Source of the DNA: Mesorhizobium sp. ORS 3324
Lineage (GTDB): Bacteria > Pseudomonadota > Alphaproteobacteria > Rhizobiales > Rhizobiaceae
Reading direction: 5' to 3'
DNA: 37,735 nt
Assembly (NCBI GenBank): GCA_000824825.2
Contig: LM655197.1
Coordinates: 10,080 to 47,814, forward strand
A model generated the notes under the pieces. The model made no database searches and was not told the origin of the DNA. It saw nothing but the letters and a program-made list of their open reading frames with translations. Made by a program: the position numbers and the translations under genes. Every line of letters begins with the position of its first letter. Position 1 is the stretch's first letter. Positions 1-8,382 of the stretch are shown one piece after another.

Positions 1-27
1 CCTGGAATTGCTCTAGCGCGCATAACG

Positions 28-53
28 AAAACGGCGGAGATTTCTCTCCGCCG
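28..53 (-). terminator. Rho-independent terminator of the DUF4167 gene
   Basis: Perfect 9-bp stem (CGGCGGAGA at 32-40 and TCTCCGCCG at 45-53) with a 4-nt loop. Read on the minus strand it is followed by TTTT (31-28). It lies about 40 nt beyond the stop codon of the minus-strand DUF4167 gene. The T run is short, but the stem is GC-rich. Confidence 0.75.
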
Positions 54-92
54 CTCGAATGCCTGAAAATAGATCCTGATCGGTTGCCGAGA

Positions 93-1094
93 TCAGCTGT
101 TTGCGTCGGCGACCGCCGGCTCGCTGGCGCCGCCGGTCGGCTCGCCGGCGACCGTCTCGCCCGGCGCCGCATTTGCCTCTCCGGCGGCGACGGTGTCGTT
201 GCCGTTATCCGCCGTGTTGCCACCATCGTTGGGGCCGTCCGCCGCCTGGTCGGCATTGGCCTGCTCGGCGCTGTGGCCCTGGCCACGCCCACGGCGTGGG
301 CGTCTTTGCCGACGCCCACCGCTATTGTCCGCGCCGGCTTCGTTGCGCTCGGCCTGGGCGGCAAGGCCCGCCGGCGAGAAGCTGTCGAACAGCGGAGCCT
401 GCTCGGCCGCTAATCCGGCTTCAGCCGAAGCCTCCGGCTGCGGCTCGTTGCGGCGGTTCTGGTCAAGCTGCTGGCCGCCATATTCGCCACGCTGGCCCCC
501 GTCTCGCTGACCCCCGTCTCGCTGACCCCCGTCTCGCTGACCATTGTCGCCGCGCTGACCATTCTGGCCGTACTGGCCATATCCGCCATTGCGACGGTCG
601 CGGTGCCGGTCGCGGCCGTCGCGCCGGTTGTTGTCGCGGCCGTTTTCCTGGTTGAAGCCGAGCTCGGCCGGCGTACCTTCGATCACCGGCTGAGGCCCGG
701 AGCCGTTCGCCGCGGCCTGCGCTTCACCGGCATTGGCGTTGCCCGCAGTTTCGAACTCGTCGCGATCCTCATCGATGTCGTCGTCGAAATCGTCGCGGTT
801 CTGCTGGGCGTTCTGGATCGGCATCTGCGCCTGCGCGGCGGCAATGATGCGATTGTAGTGTTCGGCGTGCTGGAGATAGTTCTCTGCCATCACCCGGTCG
901 CCGGAACTTTGCGCGTCACGGGCGAGTGCGGCGTATTTTTCGGCGATCTGCTGAGCCGATCCGCGGATCTTCACGTCCGGACCGTTGCTCTCGTAGTTGC
1001 GCGTCAGGGGATTGGGCCCTTTGCGGTTTTGGTTGCCACCGCCGCCATTGTTGTTGCGACCGCGCATGCGCCTGTTCTGCTGTTGTGGCCTCAT
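93..1094 (-). CDS. DUF4167 domain-containing protein
   Basis: This 333-residue protein has the arrangement typical of alphaproteobacterial DUF4167 proteins. A basic Asn/Gly/Arg-rich N-terminus (about 1-30) is followed by the conserved helical block at about 40-95, which includes GSAQQIAEKY, AENYLQHAEHY and NRIIAAAQ. The rest, about 100-333, is low-complexity and probably disordered, rich in Gly, Asn, Asp, Arg and Gln. The basic, RGG-like composition hints at nucleic-acid binding, but no biochemical role is known to me. The Gly/Gln/Arg part contains a tandem DNA repeat (496-540). A GAAGAGAG ribosome-binding site precedes the ATG. The gene is monocistronic, with its own terminator and an apparently long leader. 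Long frames on the other strand are GC-driven shadows. Confidence 0.85.
   Translation of the reverse strand: MRPQQQNRRMRGRNNNGGGGNQNRKGPNPLTRNYESNGPDVKIRGSAQQIAEKYAALARDAQSSGDRVMAENYLQHAEHYNRIIAAAQAQMPIQNAQQNRDDFDDDIDEDRDEFETAGNANAGEAQAAANGSGPQPVIEGTPAELGFNQENGRDNNRRDGRDRHRDRRNGGYGQYGQNGQRGDNGQRDGGQRDGGQRDGGQRGEYGGQQLDQNRRNEPQPEASAEAGLAAEQAPLFDSFSPAGLAAQAERNEAGADNSGGRRQRRPRRGRGQGHSAEQANADQAADGPNDGGNTADNGNDTVAAGEANAAPGETVAGEPTGGASEPAVADANS
496..540. repeat. 15-bp tandem repeat, three perfect copies, inside the DUF4167 gene
   Basis: CCCCCGTCTCGCTGA occurs three times without a mismatch (496-510, 511-525, 526-540). On the minus strand it encodes a five-residue Gly-Gly-Gln-Arg-Asp unit in the disordered part of the DUF4167 protein. 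The period is a multiple of three, so copy-number change keeps the reading frame. Confidence 0.9.
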
Positions 1095-1402
1095 TCGACT
1101 CTCTTCATGTGAAATTCAAAACTCTTCACGAACGGTGGCGCTCATGCAGCCGACCGTTTCGTTTTTTCACCGGCGTTCGCCCGCATCGATTGCGTTGGCG
1201 CCACGTGTCATCCTGTTCCGGTTACATCACTTGCCGGACGATTCCCGCACGAAGCATGGGCGTCGTTTGCACAAGGAGGCAGCTATTTCCAAGGAAAACC
1301 GAATCGCTAAGAGCACTGCCTGCTTCGTCTCATCCGGTCAAGCCGGAACCTAGCTGCATTCCCTAATGTTGCCAAGCGTTTTTTCGCACTGCATCAGGGG
1401 TT
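1095..1402. other. 308-bp intergenic region between prmC and the DUF4167 gene
   Basis: No coding frame here looks real. The region holds the end of the prmC operon, for which I see no clear intrinsic terminator, and the presumed promoter and leader of the DUF4167 gene. A short hairpin, CCGG-TCAAG-CCGG (around 1334-1346), lies near the inferred transcription start. Nothing else is recognisable. Confidence 0.5.
1348..1376 (-). promoter_or_regulatory. Candidate sigma-70 promoter for the DUF4167 gene
   Basis: On the minus strand CTTGGC (1376-1371) is separated by 17 nt from CTAGGT (1353-1348), close to the rhizobial pattern CTTGAC-N17-CTATAT. If used, it would give a leader of about 245 nt. It matches by eye only, and a closer promoter is possible. 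Confidence 0.4.
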
Positions 1403-2272
1403 TCAACGCTCAAACACTAGAACTCTATCGTTTCCGCCGAGGTCGCGGCGCACCTCTGCCAGCCTGTAGCCGGCTCGGGCGAAGATCGCAGTGACCACGC
1501 TTTGCTGCGTATGGCCTATCTCGACCGCTACCTTGCCTCGTGCTTCCAGAAACCCTTCCGCCCCGCCGGCGATGATCCCATAGGGGACCACCCCGTCCAC
1601 CCCGCCATCTAGGGCCCGGTGTGGATCGAAATCGCGGACCTCGTCCTGCAGATTTTCGATGTCTCGAGAGGGTATATAGGGAGGGTTCGCGGCAATTAAA
1701 TGGTAGCGGCCCGAAACTTTTTCAAACCAGTTGGAATGCAGGGCCTTGAAGCGGCCGCCGAGCCCCAGATCCTCGGCGTTTCGCATGGCGATCGCCAGCG
1801 CGCCGGGTGAGATATCGACACCGGTCGCGGTCGCGGCCGGAACGGCGCTGAGCAGCGCCAGCGCGATTGCGCCGGTTCCGGTGCCGAGATCGAGGATGCG
1901 GCATTCGCCAAGCCTTTCGGCCGTCGCCCTGACGAAGGGCAGGACCGCGTCGACCAGCGTCTCGGTGTCCGGACGCGGCTCCAGCGTGTCCGGCGACAGC
2001 GCCAGCCGCAGCCCGTAGAATTCGCGGTAGCCGAGGATGCGGTGCACCGGCTCGCCTGCGACGCGACGTCTCAGGGCTGCATCGATCGCGGCGAGCGCTG
2101 TTGTCTCGACCGGACGATGGGGCTCGGCGATGGCCTGGGCGCGGGTCGTGCCGGAAAAATGTTCGACGATCAGCCTGGAATCCAGCACCGCATCGGCGAT
2201 GCCCGCTGCAGTCAGCCGCGTCCTCGCCGCGCGCAGCAGCGGTCCGAGCGAAGCGGGCAAAGCGTCAGCCAT
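1403..2272 (-). CDS. prmC: Peptide chain release factor N(5)-glutamine methyltransferase
   Basis: PrmC (HemK) uses S-adenosylmethionine to methylate the GGQ glutamine of release factors. The 289-residue protein has the N-terminal helical recognition domain (about 1-75), GYREFYG and PRPDTE (81-104), the SAM-binding loop DLGTGTG (128-134) and the catalytic NPPY motif (196-199), which holds the target glutamine. An in-frame ATG at 2290 would add six residues (MPIWAL). I chose 2272 because it overlaps the prfA stop by 8 nt, a usual prfA-prmC arrangement that suggests translational coupling between the factor and its modifier. It is the last gene of the lysC-ptsP-prfA-prmC run. Confidence 0.95.
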   Translation of the reverse strand: MADALPASLGPLLRAARTRLTAAGIADAVLDSRLIVEHFSGTTRAQAIAEPHRPVETTALAAIDAALRRRVAGEPVHRILGYREFYGLRLALSPDTLEPRPDTETLVDAVLPFVRATAERLGECRILDLGTGTGAIALALLSAVPAATATGVDISPGALAIAMRNAEDLGLGGRFKALHSNWFEKVSGRYHLIAANPPYIPSRDIENLQDEVRDFDPHRALDGGVDGVVPYGIIAGGAEGFLEARGKVAVEIGHTQQSVVTAIFARAGYRLAEVRRDLGGNDRVLVFER

Positions 2273-3344
2273 CAATGCCCATATCGGCAAGCAGCTTCGA
2301 CTGATGGTCGGCGATCAGCGCGTCGATCACCTCGTCGAGCTCGCCCATCATCACCCGGTCGAGCTTGTAGAGCGTGAGGTTGATGCGGTGGTCGGTGACG
2401 CGTCCCTGCGGGAAATTATAGGTGCGGATGCGCTCCGACCGGTCGCCCGAGCCGACTTGCGATTTGCGCGATTCCGAGCGCTCCTCATCCGCGCGGCTGC
2501 GTTCGAGATCGTAAAGTCGGGCCCGCAGAATCTGCATGGCGCGCGCACGGTTCTGGTGCTGCGACTTCTCCGCCTGCACCACCATGATGCCCGTCGGCAG
2601 ATGGGTGATGCGCACCGCCGAGTCGGTGGTGTTGACGTGCTGGCCGCCGGAACCGGAAGCGCGCATCGTGTCGATGCGGATATCCTCGGGCCGGATATCG
2701 ATGTCGACCTCCTCGGCCTCGGGCAGCACGGCGACCGTCGCCGCCGAGGTATGGATGCGCCCGCCGGCCTCGGTCTCCGGCACGCGCTGCACGCGGTGCA
2801 CGCCGGATTCGAATTTGAGATGCGCGAACACGCCCTTGCCCGACACCGAGGCGATGATTTCCTTGTAGCCGCCGACCTCGCCTTCGCTGGCCGACACGAC
2901 CTCGAAACGCCAGCCGCGCGAGGCGGCATAGCGCTCATACATGCGAAACAGATCGCCGGCGAACAGGGCCGCCTCGTCACCGCCGGTGCCGGCGCGGATT
3001 TCGAGGATGGCGTTCCTGTCGTCGGCGGCGTCCTTGGGCAGAAGCAGGATCTGGATGTCCCGCTGCAGCGCCTCGATGTGCTCCTCGACCTGCGGCAGCT
3101 CCGCCTCGGCCAGCGCCCGCATTTCGGCGTCGGTGCTCCTGTCGGCAAGCATCGCTTCCAGATCGGCTTGTTCCTGCTCGGCGGCGCGCAGCGCCCGGAT
3201 CTTGCCCACCATCTCCTGGATGTCGGCATATTCCGAAGCCATTTTGACATAGGCGTCGGCCGACGGCCCGGCCGACATCTGCGCTTCGAGCATGTCGAAA
3301 CGCTTGACGACTTGATCCATGCGGTCGCGGGGCAGGTTGATCAT
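2265..3344 (-). CDS. prfA: Peptide chain release factor 1
   Basis: RF1 recognises UAA and UAG in the ribosomal A site and triggers peptidyl-tRNA hydrolysis. The 359-residue length is normal. The stop-codon-reading tripeptide is PET (189-191), a common form of the RF1 PxT motif, followed by GGRIHTSA. The catalytic GGQ is at 233-235 within GSGGQHVN. The N-terminal helical domain covers about 1-110. The start is 9 nt after the ptsP stop and the stop overlaps the prmC start, so the three genes are very likely co-transcribed. Confidence 0.97.
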   Translation of the reverse strand: MINLPRDRMDQVVKRFDMLEAQMSAGPSADAYVKMASEYADIQEMVGKIRALRAAEQEQADLEAMLADRSTDAEMRALAEAELPQVEEHIEALQRDIQILLLPKDAADDRNAILEIRAGTGGDEAALFAGDLFRMYERYAASRGWRFEVVSASEGEVGGYKEIIASVSGKGVFAHLKFESGVHRVQRVPETEAGGRIHTSAATVAVLPEAEEVDIDIRPEDIRIDTMRASGSGGQHVNTTDSAVRITHLPTGIMVVQAEKSQHQNRARAMQILRARLYDLERSRADEERSESRKSQVGSGDRSERIRTYNFPQGRVTDHRINLTLYKLDRVMMGELDEVIDALIADHQSKLLADMGIDG

Positions 3345-3353
3345 GGCAGAATG

Positions 3354-5624
3354 CTATAGCGGAATGGAGCGGTCGTCGGCAAAGGCCTGCAGCAGTGCCC
3401 GCATCGGCGTTCCCTGGGCAGGCGCCATCAGATTGTCCTTGAAGAAGGCTTCCAGCTCCTTCAGCGGCAGCTCGGTCAGCATGGCCTTGACCGGGCCGAT
3501 CGAGGCCGGCGACATCGAGATCGAGCGGAAGCCGAGGCCGATCAGCGCCATCGCCGAGATCGGCTTGCCGGCCAGCTCGCCGCACAGCGTCACCGGCGTA
3601 TGGTTGCGCGCGCCGGCGTCGGCGATCGTCTTCAGCACGCGCAGGAACGGCGCCGACAGCGTGTCGAAACGGTCGGCAAGCTGCGTGTTGCCGCGGTCGA
3701 CCGCCATGATGAACTGGAAAAGGTCGTTGGAGCCGACCGAAACGAAGTCGACCGCCTTCATCAGCTCGTCGAGCTGGAACAGCAGCGACGGCACCTCAAG
3801 CATCGCGCCGAGCTTGAGGCTGGTCGGCAGATGATGCGCAAAACGCGACAGATGCCGAACCTCGCGGTCGATGATCTCGCGCGCCTGCGCGATTTCCGAC
3901 AGCTCGGTCACCATCGGCAGCATCAGCTTCAGCTCGCGTCCGCCGCAGGCCTTGAGCAGCGCGCGGATCTGGGTCCTGAGCAGGCCGGGGCGGTCGAGGG
4001 TGAGGCGTATCGCCCGCCAACCGAGCGCCGGGTTCTCCTCCTGCACCGCGCCCTTGAAATAGGGCAGCACCTTGTCGCCGCCGATGTCGATGGTGCGGAA
4101 GGTGACCGGCTTGCCGCGTGCGGCGTCCAGCACGTCGCGGTAGAGCCGCTCCTGCGCCTCGGCGCGCGGGAAGGTCGAGGCGACCATGAACTGCAATTCG
4201 GTGCGGAACAGGCCGATGCCGGCCGCCCCCGATTCCGAAAGCTGCGGCAGGTCGACGGCCAGCCCCGCATTCATCAGCAGGTCGACCTGGACGCCGTCCT
4301 TGGTCAGCGACGGCTTCTTGCGCAGCTCGCGGTAGACCTCCTGCCGCCGCGCCCGGAACCGGACCTTTTCGGCATAGGCTGCCTCGAGGTCGGACTGTGG
4401 CCGCAGATGGATGGAGCCTTCGTCGCCATCGACGATGATGGCGTCGCCGTTTTCCGCCATGGAAACGGCGCCCTTCACCTGGCCGGCGACCGGGATGCCC
4501 ATGGCGCGCGCTACGATGACGACGTGGCTGGTCGCCGCGCCGTCCTCCAGCACCAGGCCGCGCAGCTTGTCCCTGGGATAATCGAGCAGTTCGGCCGCGC
4601 CCATCGAGCGGGCGACGATGATGGCGTCCTTGGGCAGCGAGGCCGCGACATCCTCCGGCCCGCGTCCCATCAGCTGGCGCAGCAGCCTGTTGGCGAGATC
4701 GTCGAAATCGCTCATCCGCTCGCGCAGATAAGGGTCGGTCATGTGCAGCATGCGCGCGCGCATGTCGCTCTGCACCTTCTCGACCGCAGCTTCCGCCGTC
4801 AGGCCGTTGCGGATCGCCTCCTCCAGCCGGCGCACCCAGCCGCGGTCGTTGGCGAACATGCGATAGGCCTCGAGCACCTCGCGATGCTCGCCCTCGAAGG
4901 CGACGTCGCGACGCTCCAGCATGTCGTCGATCGAGAGCCTCAGCGAGCCGAGCGACCGGTCCAGGCGGCGCACCTCCTCCTCGCTGTCCTCATTGAACAG
5001 GTTGGTCACGACGATGCGCGGCTCGTGCAGCACGACATGGCCGAGCCCTACGCCTTCGTTGAAGGAAAGGCCGGTGAAGCTTGCCGGACGGCTGAGGTCG
5101 AGCTCAAGCCCGGGGCGAGTGAGGCGGGCGAGGTCGCCGGTGGCGATCATCTCGGCGATCACCATTGCCGTCGTTTCCAGCGCCTCTATCTCGTCTTCGC
5201 GGTATTGGCGCATCGTCTTGTTCTGCACCACCAGGACGCCGAGCGTGCGCCCTGCCCTCAGCACCGGCACGCCGAGGAAGGAATGGTAGATCTCTTCGCC
5301 CGTCTCCGGCAGATAGGCGAAGGCCGGATGCTCCTGCGCGTTGGAGAGGTTGAGCGGCCGCGCACTGGCGGCGATCGTGCCGACCAGACCTTGGCCGAGC
5401 CTCAGCTGCGCCAGGTGGACGGCATTGGGGTTCAGACCTTCTGTAGCGTAGAGTTCGAGCACGGAATCGGCGCGCAGCACATAGAGCGAGCACACCTCGG
5501 CGACCATGTTGGAGGCGATGTCGCGCACGATGCGGTCGAGCCGCTCCTGCGGCTCCAGCGGCTCCTGCATAAGTTCGCGGAGCCGTCTCAGCAGAACGCG
5601 CGGGCCACCGGCCATGTCACGCAT
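3354..5624 (-). CDS. ptsP: Phosphoenolpyruvate-protein phosphotransferase of the nitrogen PTS (EI-Ntr)
   Basis: PtsP takes phosphate from PEP and passes it to NPr and EIIA-Ntr, a regulatory PTS linked to nitrogen status and potassium transport. The 756-residue protein starts with a GAF domain (about 15-165), then the EI N-domain, the swivelling His domain with TSHVVIVAR (phosphorylated His about 367), and the PEP-binding barrel with the catalytic Cys in TLCGELAGKP (about 681). The GAF domain separates it from sugar-PTS EI; in relatives it responds to glutamine or 2-oxoglutarate. The ATG at 5624 has GGAGAA 9 nt upstream and was preferred to the in-frame ATG at 5648. It follows lysC by 83 nt and precedes prfA by 9 nt. 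Confidence 0.95.
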   Translation of the reverse strand: MRDMAGGPRVLLRRLRELMQEPLEPQERLDRIVRDIASNMVAEVCSLYVLRADSVLELYATEGLNPNAVHLAQLRLGQGLVGTIAASARPLNLSNAQEHPAFAYLPETGEEIYHSFLGVPVLRAGRTLGVLVVQNKTMRQYREDEIEALETTAMVIAEMIATGDLARLTRPGLELDLSRPASFTGLSFNEGVGLGHVVLHEPRIVVTNLFNEDSEEEVRRLDRSLGSLRLSIDDMLERRDVAFEGEHREVLEAYRMFANDRGWVRRLEEAIRNGLTAEAAVEKVQSDMRARMLHMTDPYLRERMSDFDDLANRLLRQLMGRGPEDVAASLPKDAIIVARSMGAAELLDYPRDKLRGLVLEDGAATSHVVIVARAMGIPVAGQVKGAVSMAENGDAIIVDGDEGSIHLRPQSDLEAAYAEKVRFRARRQEVYRELRKKPSLTKDGVQVDLLMNAGLAVDLPQLSESGAAGIGLFRTELQFMVASTFPRAEAQERLYRDVLDAARGKPVTFRTIDIGGDKVLPYFKGAVQEENPALGWRAIRLTLDRPGLLRTQIRALLKACGGRELKLMLPMVTELSEIAQAREIIDREVRHLSRFAHHLPTSLKLGAMLEVPSLLFQLDELMKAVDFVSVGSNDLFQFIMAVDRGNTQLADRFDTLSAPFLRVLKTIADAGARNHTPVTLCGELAGKPISAMALIGLGFRSISMSPASIGPVKAMLTELPLKELEAFFKDNLMAPAQGTPMRALLQAFADDRSIPL

Positions 5625-5707
5625 CGCGGCTTGTTCTCCAATGGGCACATTGCCCGCCGCAGCTTCTGCCGCGGCCGGCGCTTACGCAATAACGGACTCA
5701 GTTCTTG

Positions 5708-6961
5708 CTATTGCTTATCGAGACCGTAGACGGAATGCAAAGTACGAACAGCAAGTTCCGTGTAGGGACCGTCGATCAGTATCGAAATTTTGATCTCGGA
5801 GGTGGTGATCGCCCGGATATTGATCGCTTTGTCGGCCAGCGCCTTGAAGGCGGTGGCGGCAACGCCGGCATGGCTGCGCATGCCGATGCCGATGACCGAG
5901 ACCTTCGACATGCCGGCTTCCGACTGCACCACATCGTAGCCGACATCGGCTTTGATGCGCTCGAGCACGCCAAGCGCCTTGTCGACGTCGCCAGACGGCA
6001 CGGTGAAGGTCATGTCGGTGAACTTGCCGTCCTCGGAGATGTTCTGGACGATCATGTCGACATTGATGTTGGCCTCTGCCAGCGGGCCGAAGATGCCGGC
6101 TGCAACGCCTGGACGATCGCCGACGCGGCGCAGCGAAATCTGCGCCTCGTCCTTGGCATAGGCAATTCCGGTGACGACCTGCTGTTCCACGATCTCTTCC
6201 TCGTCGCAAATAAGCGTTCCGGGCGGATTGAGCAAATCCCCCATTCCGGGCGCGTCGGGATCATCGAAAGACGACCGCACGAAAGTACGCACCCTGTGCA
6301 CCATGGCAAGCTCGACAGACCGCACCTGCAGCACCTTGGCCCCGAGCGAGGCCATCTCGAGCATTTCCTCGAACGAAATCTTGGCCAGCCGCCTCGCCTT
6401 CGGCTCGATGCGCGGATCGGTCGTGTAGACGCCGTCGACATCGGTATAGATGTCGCAGCGGTCGGCCTTGACCGCGGCAGCGATCGCCACGGCGCTTGTG
6501 TCGGATCCGCCGCGGCCGAGCGTCGAGATGCGGTTGTCCGGGCCGATGCCCTGGAAGCCGGCGATGACCGCCACCTGGCCCTCGCCGAAGCGCTTGATCA
6601 GGAACGCGCCGTCAATGTCGAGGATGCGCGCCGCGCCATGGGCGTTGTCGGTCTTGATCGGGATCTGCCAGCCCTGCCAGGAACGCGCATGGACGCCCAT
6701 GTTCTGCAGCGTGATCGCCAGCAGGCCGGCGGTGACCTGCTCGCCGGAGGCGACGACGGCGTCGTATTCGCGCGCATCGTGCATCGGCGAGGCCTCGCGC
6801 GTCCAGGCGACCAGCTCGTTGGTCTTGCCGGCCATGGCCGAAACCACCACCGCGACGTCATGGCCCGCATCGACCTCGCGTTTGACATGGCGCGCCACAT
6901 TGCGGATGCGGGCGATGTCGGCGACCGAGGTTCCGCCGAATTTCATCACGATGCGCGCCAT
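5708..6961 (-). CDS. lysC: Aspartate kinase
   Basis: Aspartokinase phosphorylates aspartate, the first step toward lysine, methionine, threonine and diaminopimelate. The 417-residue protein carries the nucleotide-binding KFGGTSVAD (7-15), the FGEGQVAVIAGFQGI segment and the GRGGSDTSAVA substrate loop. Two C-terminal ACT domains (about 262-417) would give allosteric feedback control, as in the LysC alpha/beta type. It is probably the first gene of a minus-strand operon with ptsP, prfA and prmC. About 220 nt upstream contain no recognised riboswitch. As in some relatives of this class, an internal start for a separate beta subunit is possible, but I cannot show it. Confidence 0.96.
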   Translation of the reverse strand: MARIVMKFGGTSVADIARIRNVARHVKREVDAGHDVAVVVSAMAGKTNELVAWTREASPMHDAREYDAVVASGEQVTAGLLAITLQNMGVHARSWQGWQIPIKTDNAHGAARILDIDGAFLIKRFGEGQVAVIAGFQGIGPDNRISTLGRGGSDTSAVAIAAAVKADRCDIYTDVDGVYTTDPRIEPKARRLAKISFEEMLEMASLGAKVLQVRSVELAMVHRVRTFVRSSFDDPDAPGMGDLLNPPGTLICDEEEIVEQQVVTGIAYAKDEAQISLRRVGDRPGVAAGIFGPLAEANINVDMIVQNISEDGKFTDMTFTVPSGDVDKALGVLERIKADVGYDVVQSEAGMSKVSVIGIGMRSHAGVAATAFKALADKAINIRAITTSEIKISILIDGPYTELAVRTLHSVYGLDKQ

Positions 6962-7182
6962 GGAAGCGAGATGCCTTTGATTGAGCCGGCTTGAGGCCGG
7001 AACGGAACGAAGCGCCCGGCAAGGCCGAGCCGCGGAAATGCGCGGCCTCCTTAGCCAAAACGGCCAAGCTTCGCAAGCGACGTGGACAAGAAGGGCTTGA
7101 GGCTGGTTTGAGGTTCTCCTGACGGATCCCTGCGGCCCGCCATGCGATAAGGTTGAGGAAAACGCGACGCATGGAGGAATTC

Positions 7183-7479
7183 ATGACCGAGACGCTGGAA
7201 ATCGTGACCTTTCGCCTCAAGCCGGATGCTGCGGCCGATTTTGTCGCGCAAAACGGTATCGTTACCGACTGGCTCGCGCGCCAGCCCGGCTTTCTCAGCC
7301 GCCATCTCGGCGAGCGCGAGGACGGAAGCTGGGTCGACGTCGTGCGCTGGCGAAGCCTCGAACAGGCGCAGGCGGCGGCGCAGCGCATCACGGCCGAGAT
7401 CGGCGATTGCAAGGCCATGCAGGCGATCGAGCCGGCAAGCGTCAGCATGAGCCATGCCGCGATCGCGCTGTCTGGTTGA
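7183..7479 (+). CDS. Small ABM-fold (antibiotic biosynthesis monooxygenase-like) protein
   Basis: A 98-residue protein beginning MTETLEIVTFRL. The pattern of a short strand, a helix, a hydrophobic Trp/Phe-containing middle (DWLARQPGFLSR), then VDVVRWRSLEQAQAAAQ, fits the dimeric alpha-beta barrel ABM domain. These proteins range from heme or quinol monooxygenases to stress proteins, so the substrate is unknown. GGAGG at 7173-7177, 5 nt before the ATG at 7183, fixes this start over upstream TTG or ATG codons. It is divergent from lysC and about 130 nt before ubiG. Confidence 0.7.
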   Translation: MTETLEIVTFRLKPDAAADFVAQNGIVTDWLARQPGFLSRHLGEREDGSWVDVVRWRSLEQAQAAAQRITAEIGDCKAMQAIEPASVSMSHAAIALSG

Positions 7480-7608
7480 AGGCGACCGTCTCCTGGTAAG
7501 TCTGCAGGCAGTTTGCTGGCAGCAGTGGAAAAACCTGCCTTGACTTTCTCCGCCGGGGACCCGACTTCCTAGCGTTCCCCGGCTTCTTACCGTTCGAGGA
7601 GACCCGCT

Positions 7609-8358
7609 ATGCCACAGGCCCGACGATCGACCATCGATGCCGCGGAAGTCGAGCGCTTCTCCGCCCTTGCCGCCGAATGGTGGAACCCGAACGGAAAGTT
7701 CCGGCCGCTGCACAAGTTCAATCCGGTGCGGCTTGCCTATATCCGCGACCAGGTGGCGGCGCGCTTCGGCCGCGATCCGCGCGCGGCCAAGCCTTTCGAG
7801 GGCCTGCGCTTCCTCGACATCGGCTGCGGCGGCGGGCTTTTGTGCGAGCCGATGGCGCGGCTTGGCGCCGAGGTGGTCGGCGCCGATGCGTCCGCCACCA
7901 ATATCGAGGTCGCGAAGCTGCATGCGGCAGAGGCGGGCGTCAACGTCGACTACCGCGCCACCACGGCGGAAGCGCTGGCTGACGCCGGCGAGACCTTCGA
8001 CGTCATCCTCAACATGGAGGTGGTCGAGCATGTCGCCGATGTCGATCTGTTCGTCGCCAAATGCGGCCAGATGGTCCGTCCCGGCGGCATCATGTTCGTC
8101 GCCACCATAAACCGCACGCTGAAGGCGCTTGGCCTCGCCATCATCGGCGCCGAATATGTGCTGCGCTGGCTGCCGCGTGGCACGCACCAGTTCGGCAAGC
8201 TGGTGCGGCCCGAGGAATTGGCAAAGGCGCTTGTCGCGGCGGGGCTGACCGTCATCGACCGCACCGGCGTGATCTATCATCCGCTGGCCGACCGCTGGCA
8301 GAGGTCCAGGGACATGGACGTCAATTACATGGTGCTGGCCGAAAAAGCCTCGGTCTGA
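7609..8358 (+). CDS. ubiG: Bifunctional ubiquinone O-methyltransferase
   Basis: UbiG carries out both O-methylations of ubiquinone synthesis. The 249-residue protein has the family N-terminus (about 15-45, FSALAAEWWNPNGKFRPLHKFNP), the SAM motif DIGCGGG (70-76), the acidic post-I motif GADAS, and NMEVVEHV, typical of UbiG. The ATG is preceded by GAGGAG. It is convergent with the DMT transporter gene. A TTGACT box at 7540-7545 may be part of its promoter, but I see no well-placed -10 box. Confidence 0.96.
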   Translation: MPQARRSTIDAAEVERFSALAAEWWNPNGKFRPLHKFNPVRLAYIRDQVAARFGRDPRAAKPFEGLRFLDIGCGGGLLCEPMARLGAEVVGADASATNIEVAKLHAAEAGVNVDYRATTAEALADAGETFDVILNMEVVEHVADVDLFVAKCGQMVRPGGIMFVATINRTLKALGLAIIGAEYVLRWLPRGTHQFGKLVRPEELAKALVAAGLTVIDRTGVIYHPLADRWQRSRDMDVNYMVLAEKASV

Positions 8359-8382
8359 TCGGCCGCGCCGTCGCCTCTATGC

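Noticed and set aside
496..540. Possible CRISPR-like repeat
   Set aside because: The copies are adjacent with no spacers and lie in a coding frame.
2037..3359. 440-residue open frame on the plus strand
   Set aside because: It is antisense to prmC and prfA, both with clear motifs. No sign of a real protein.
3600..5729. 709-residue open frame on the plus strand
   Set aside because: It is fully antisense to ptsP, whose domains and catalytic motifs are complete. The frame is rich in Arg, His, Gly and Ala with no domain, as expected for GC-driven shadow.
6962..7182. Lysine riboswitch upstream of lysC
   Set aside because: No conserved lysine-aptamer features are visible, and such switches are not expected in alphaproteobacteria.
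7540..7570. Promoter of ubiG
   Set aside because: TTGACT is present, but no acceptable -10 box occurs at 16-18 nt, so it is not listed.
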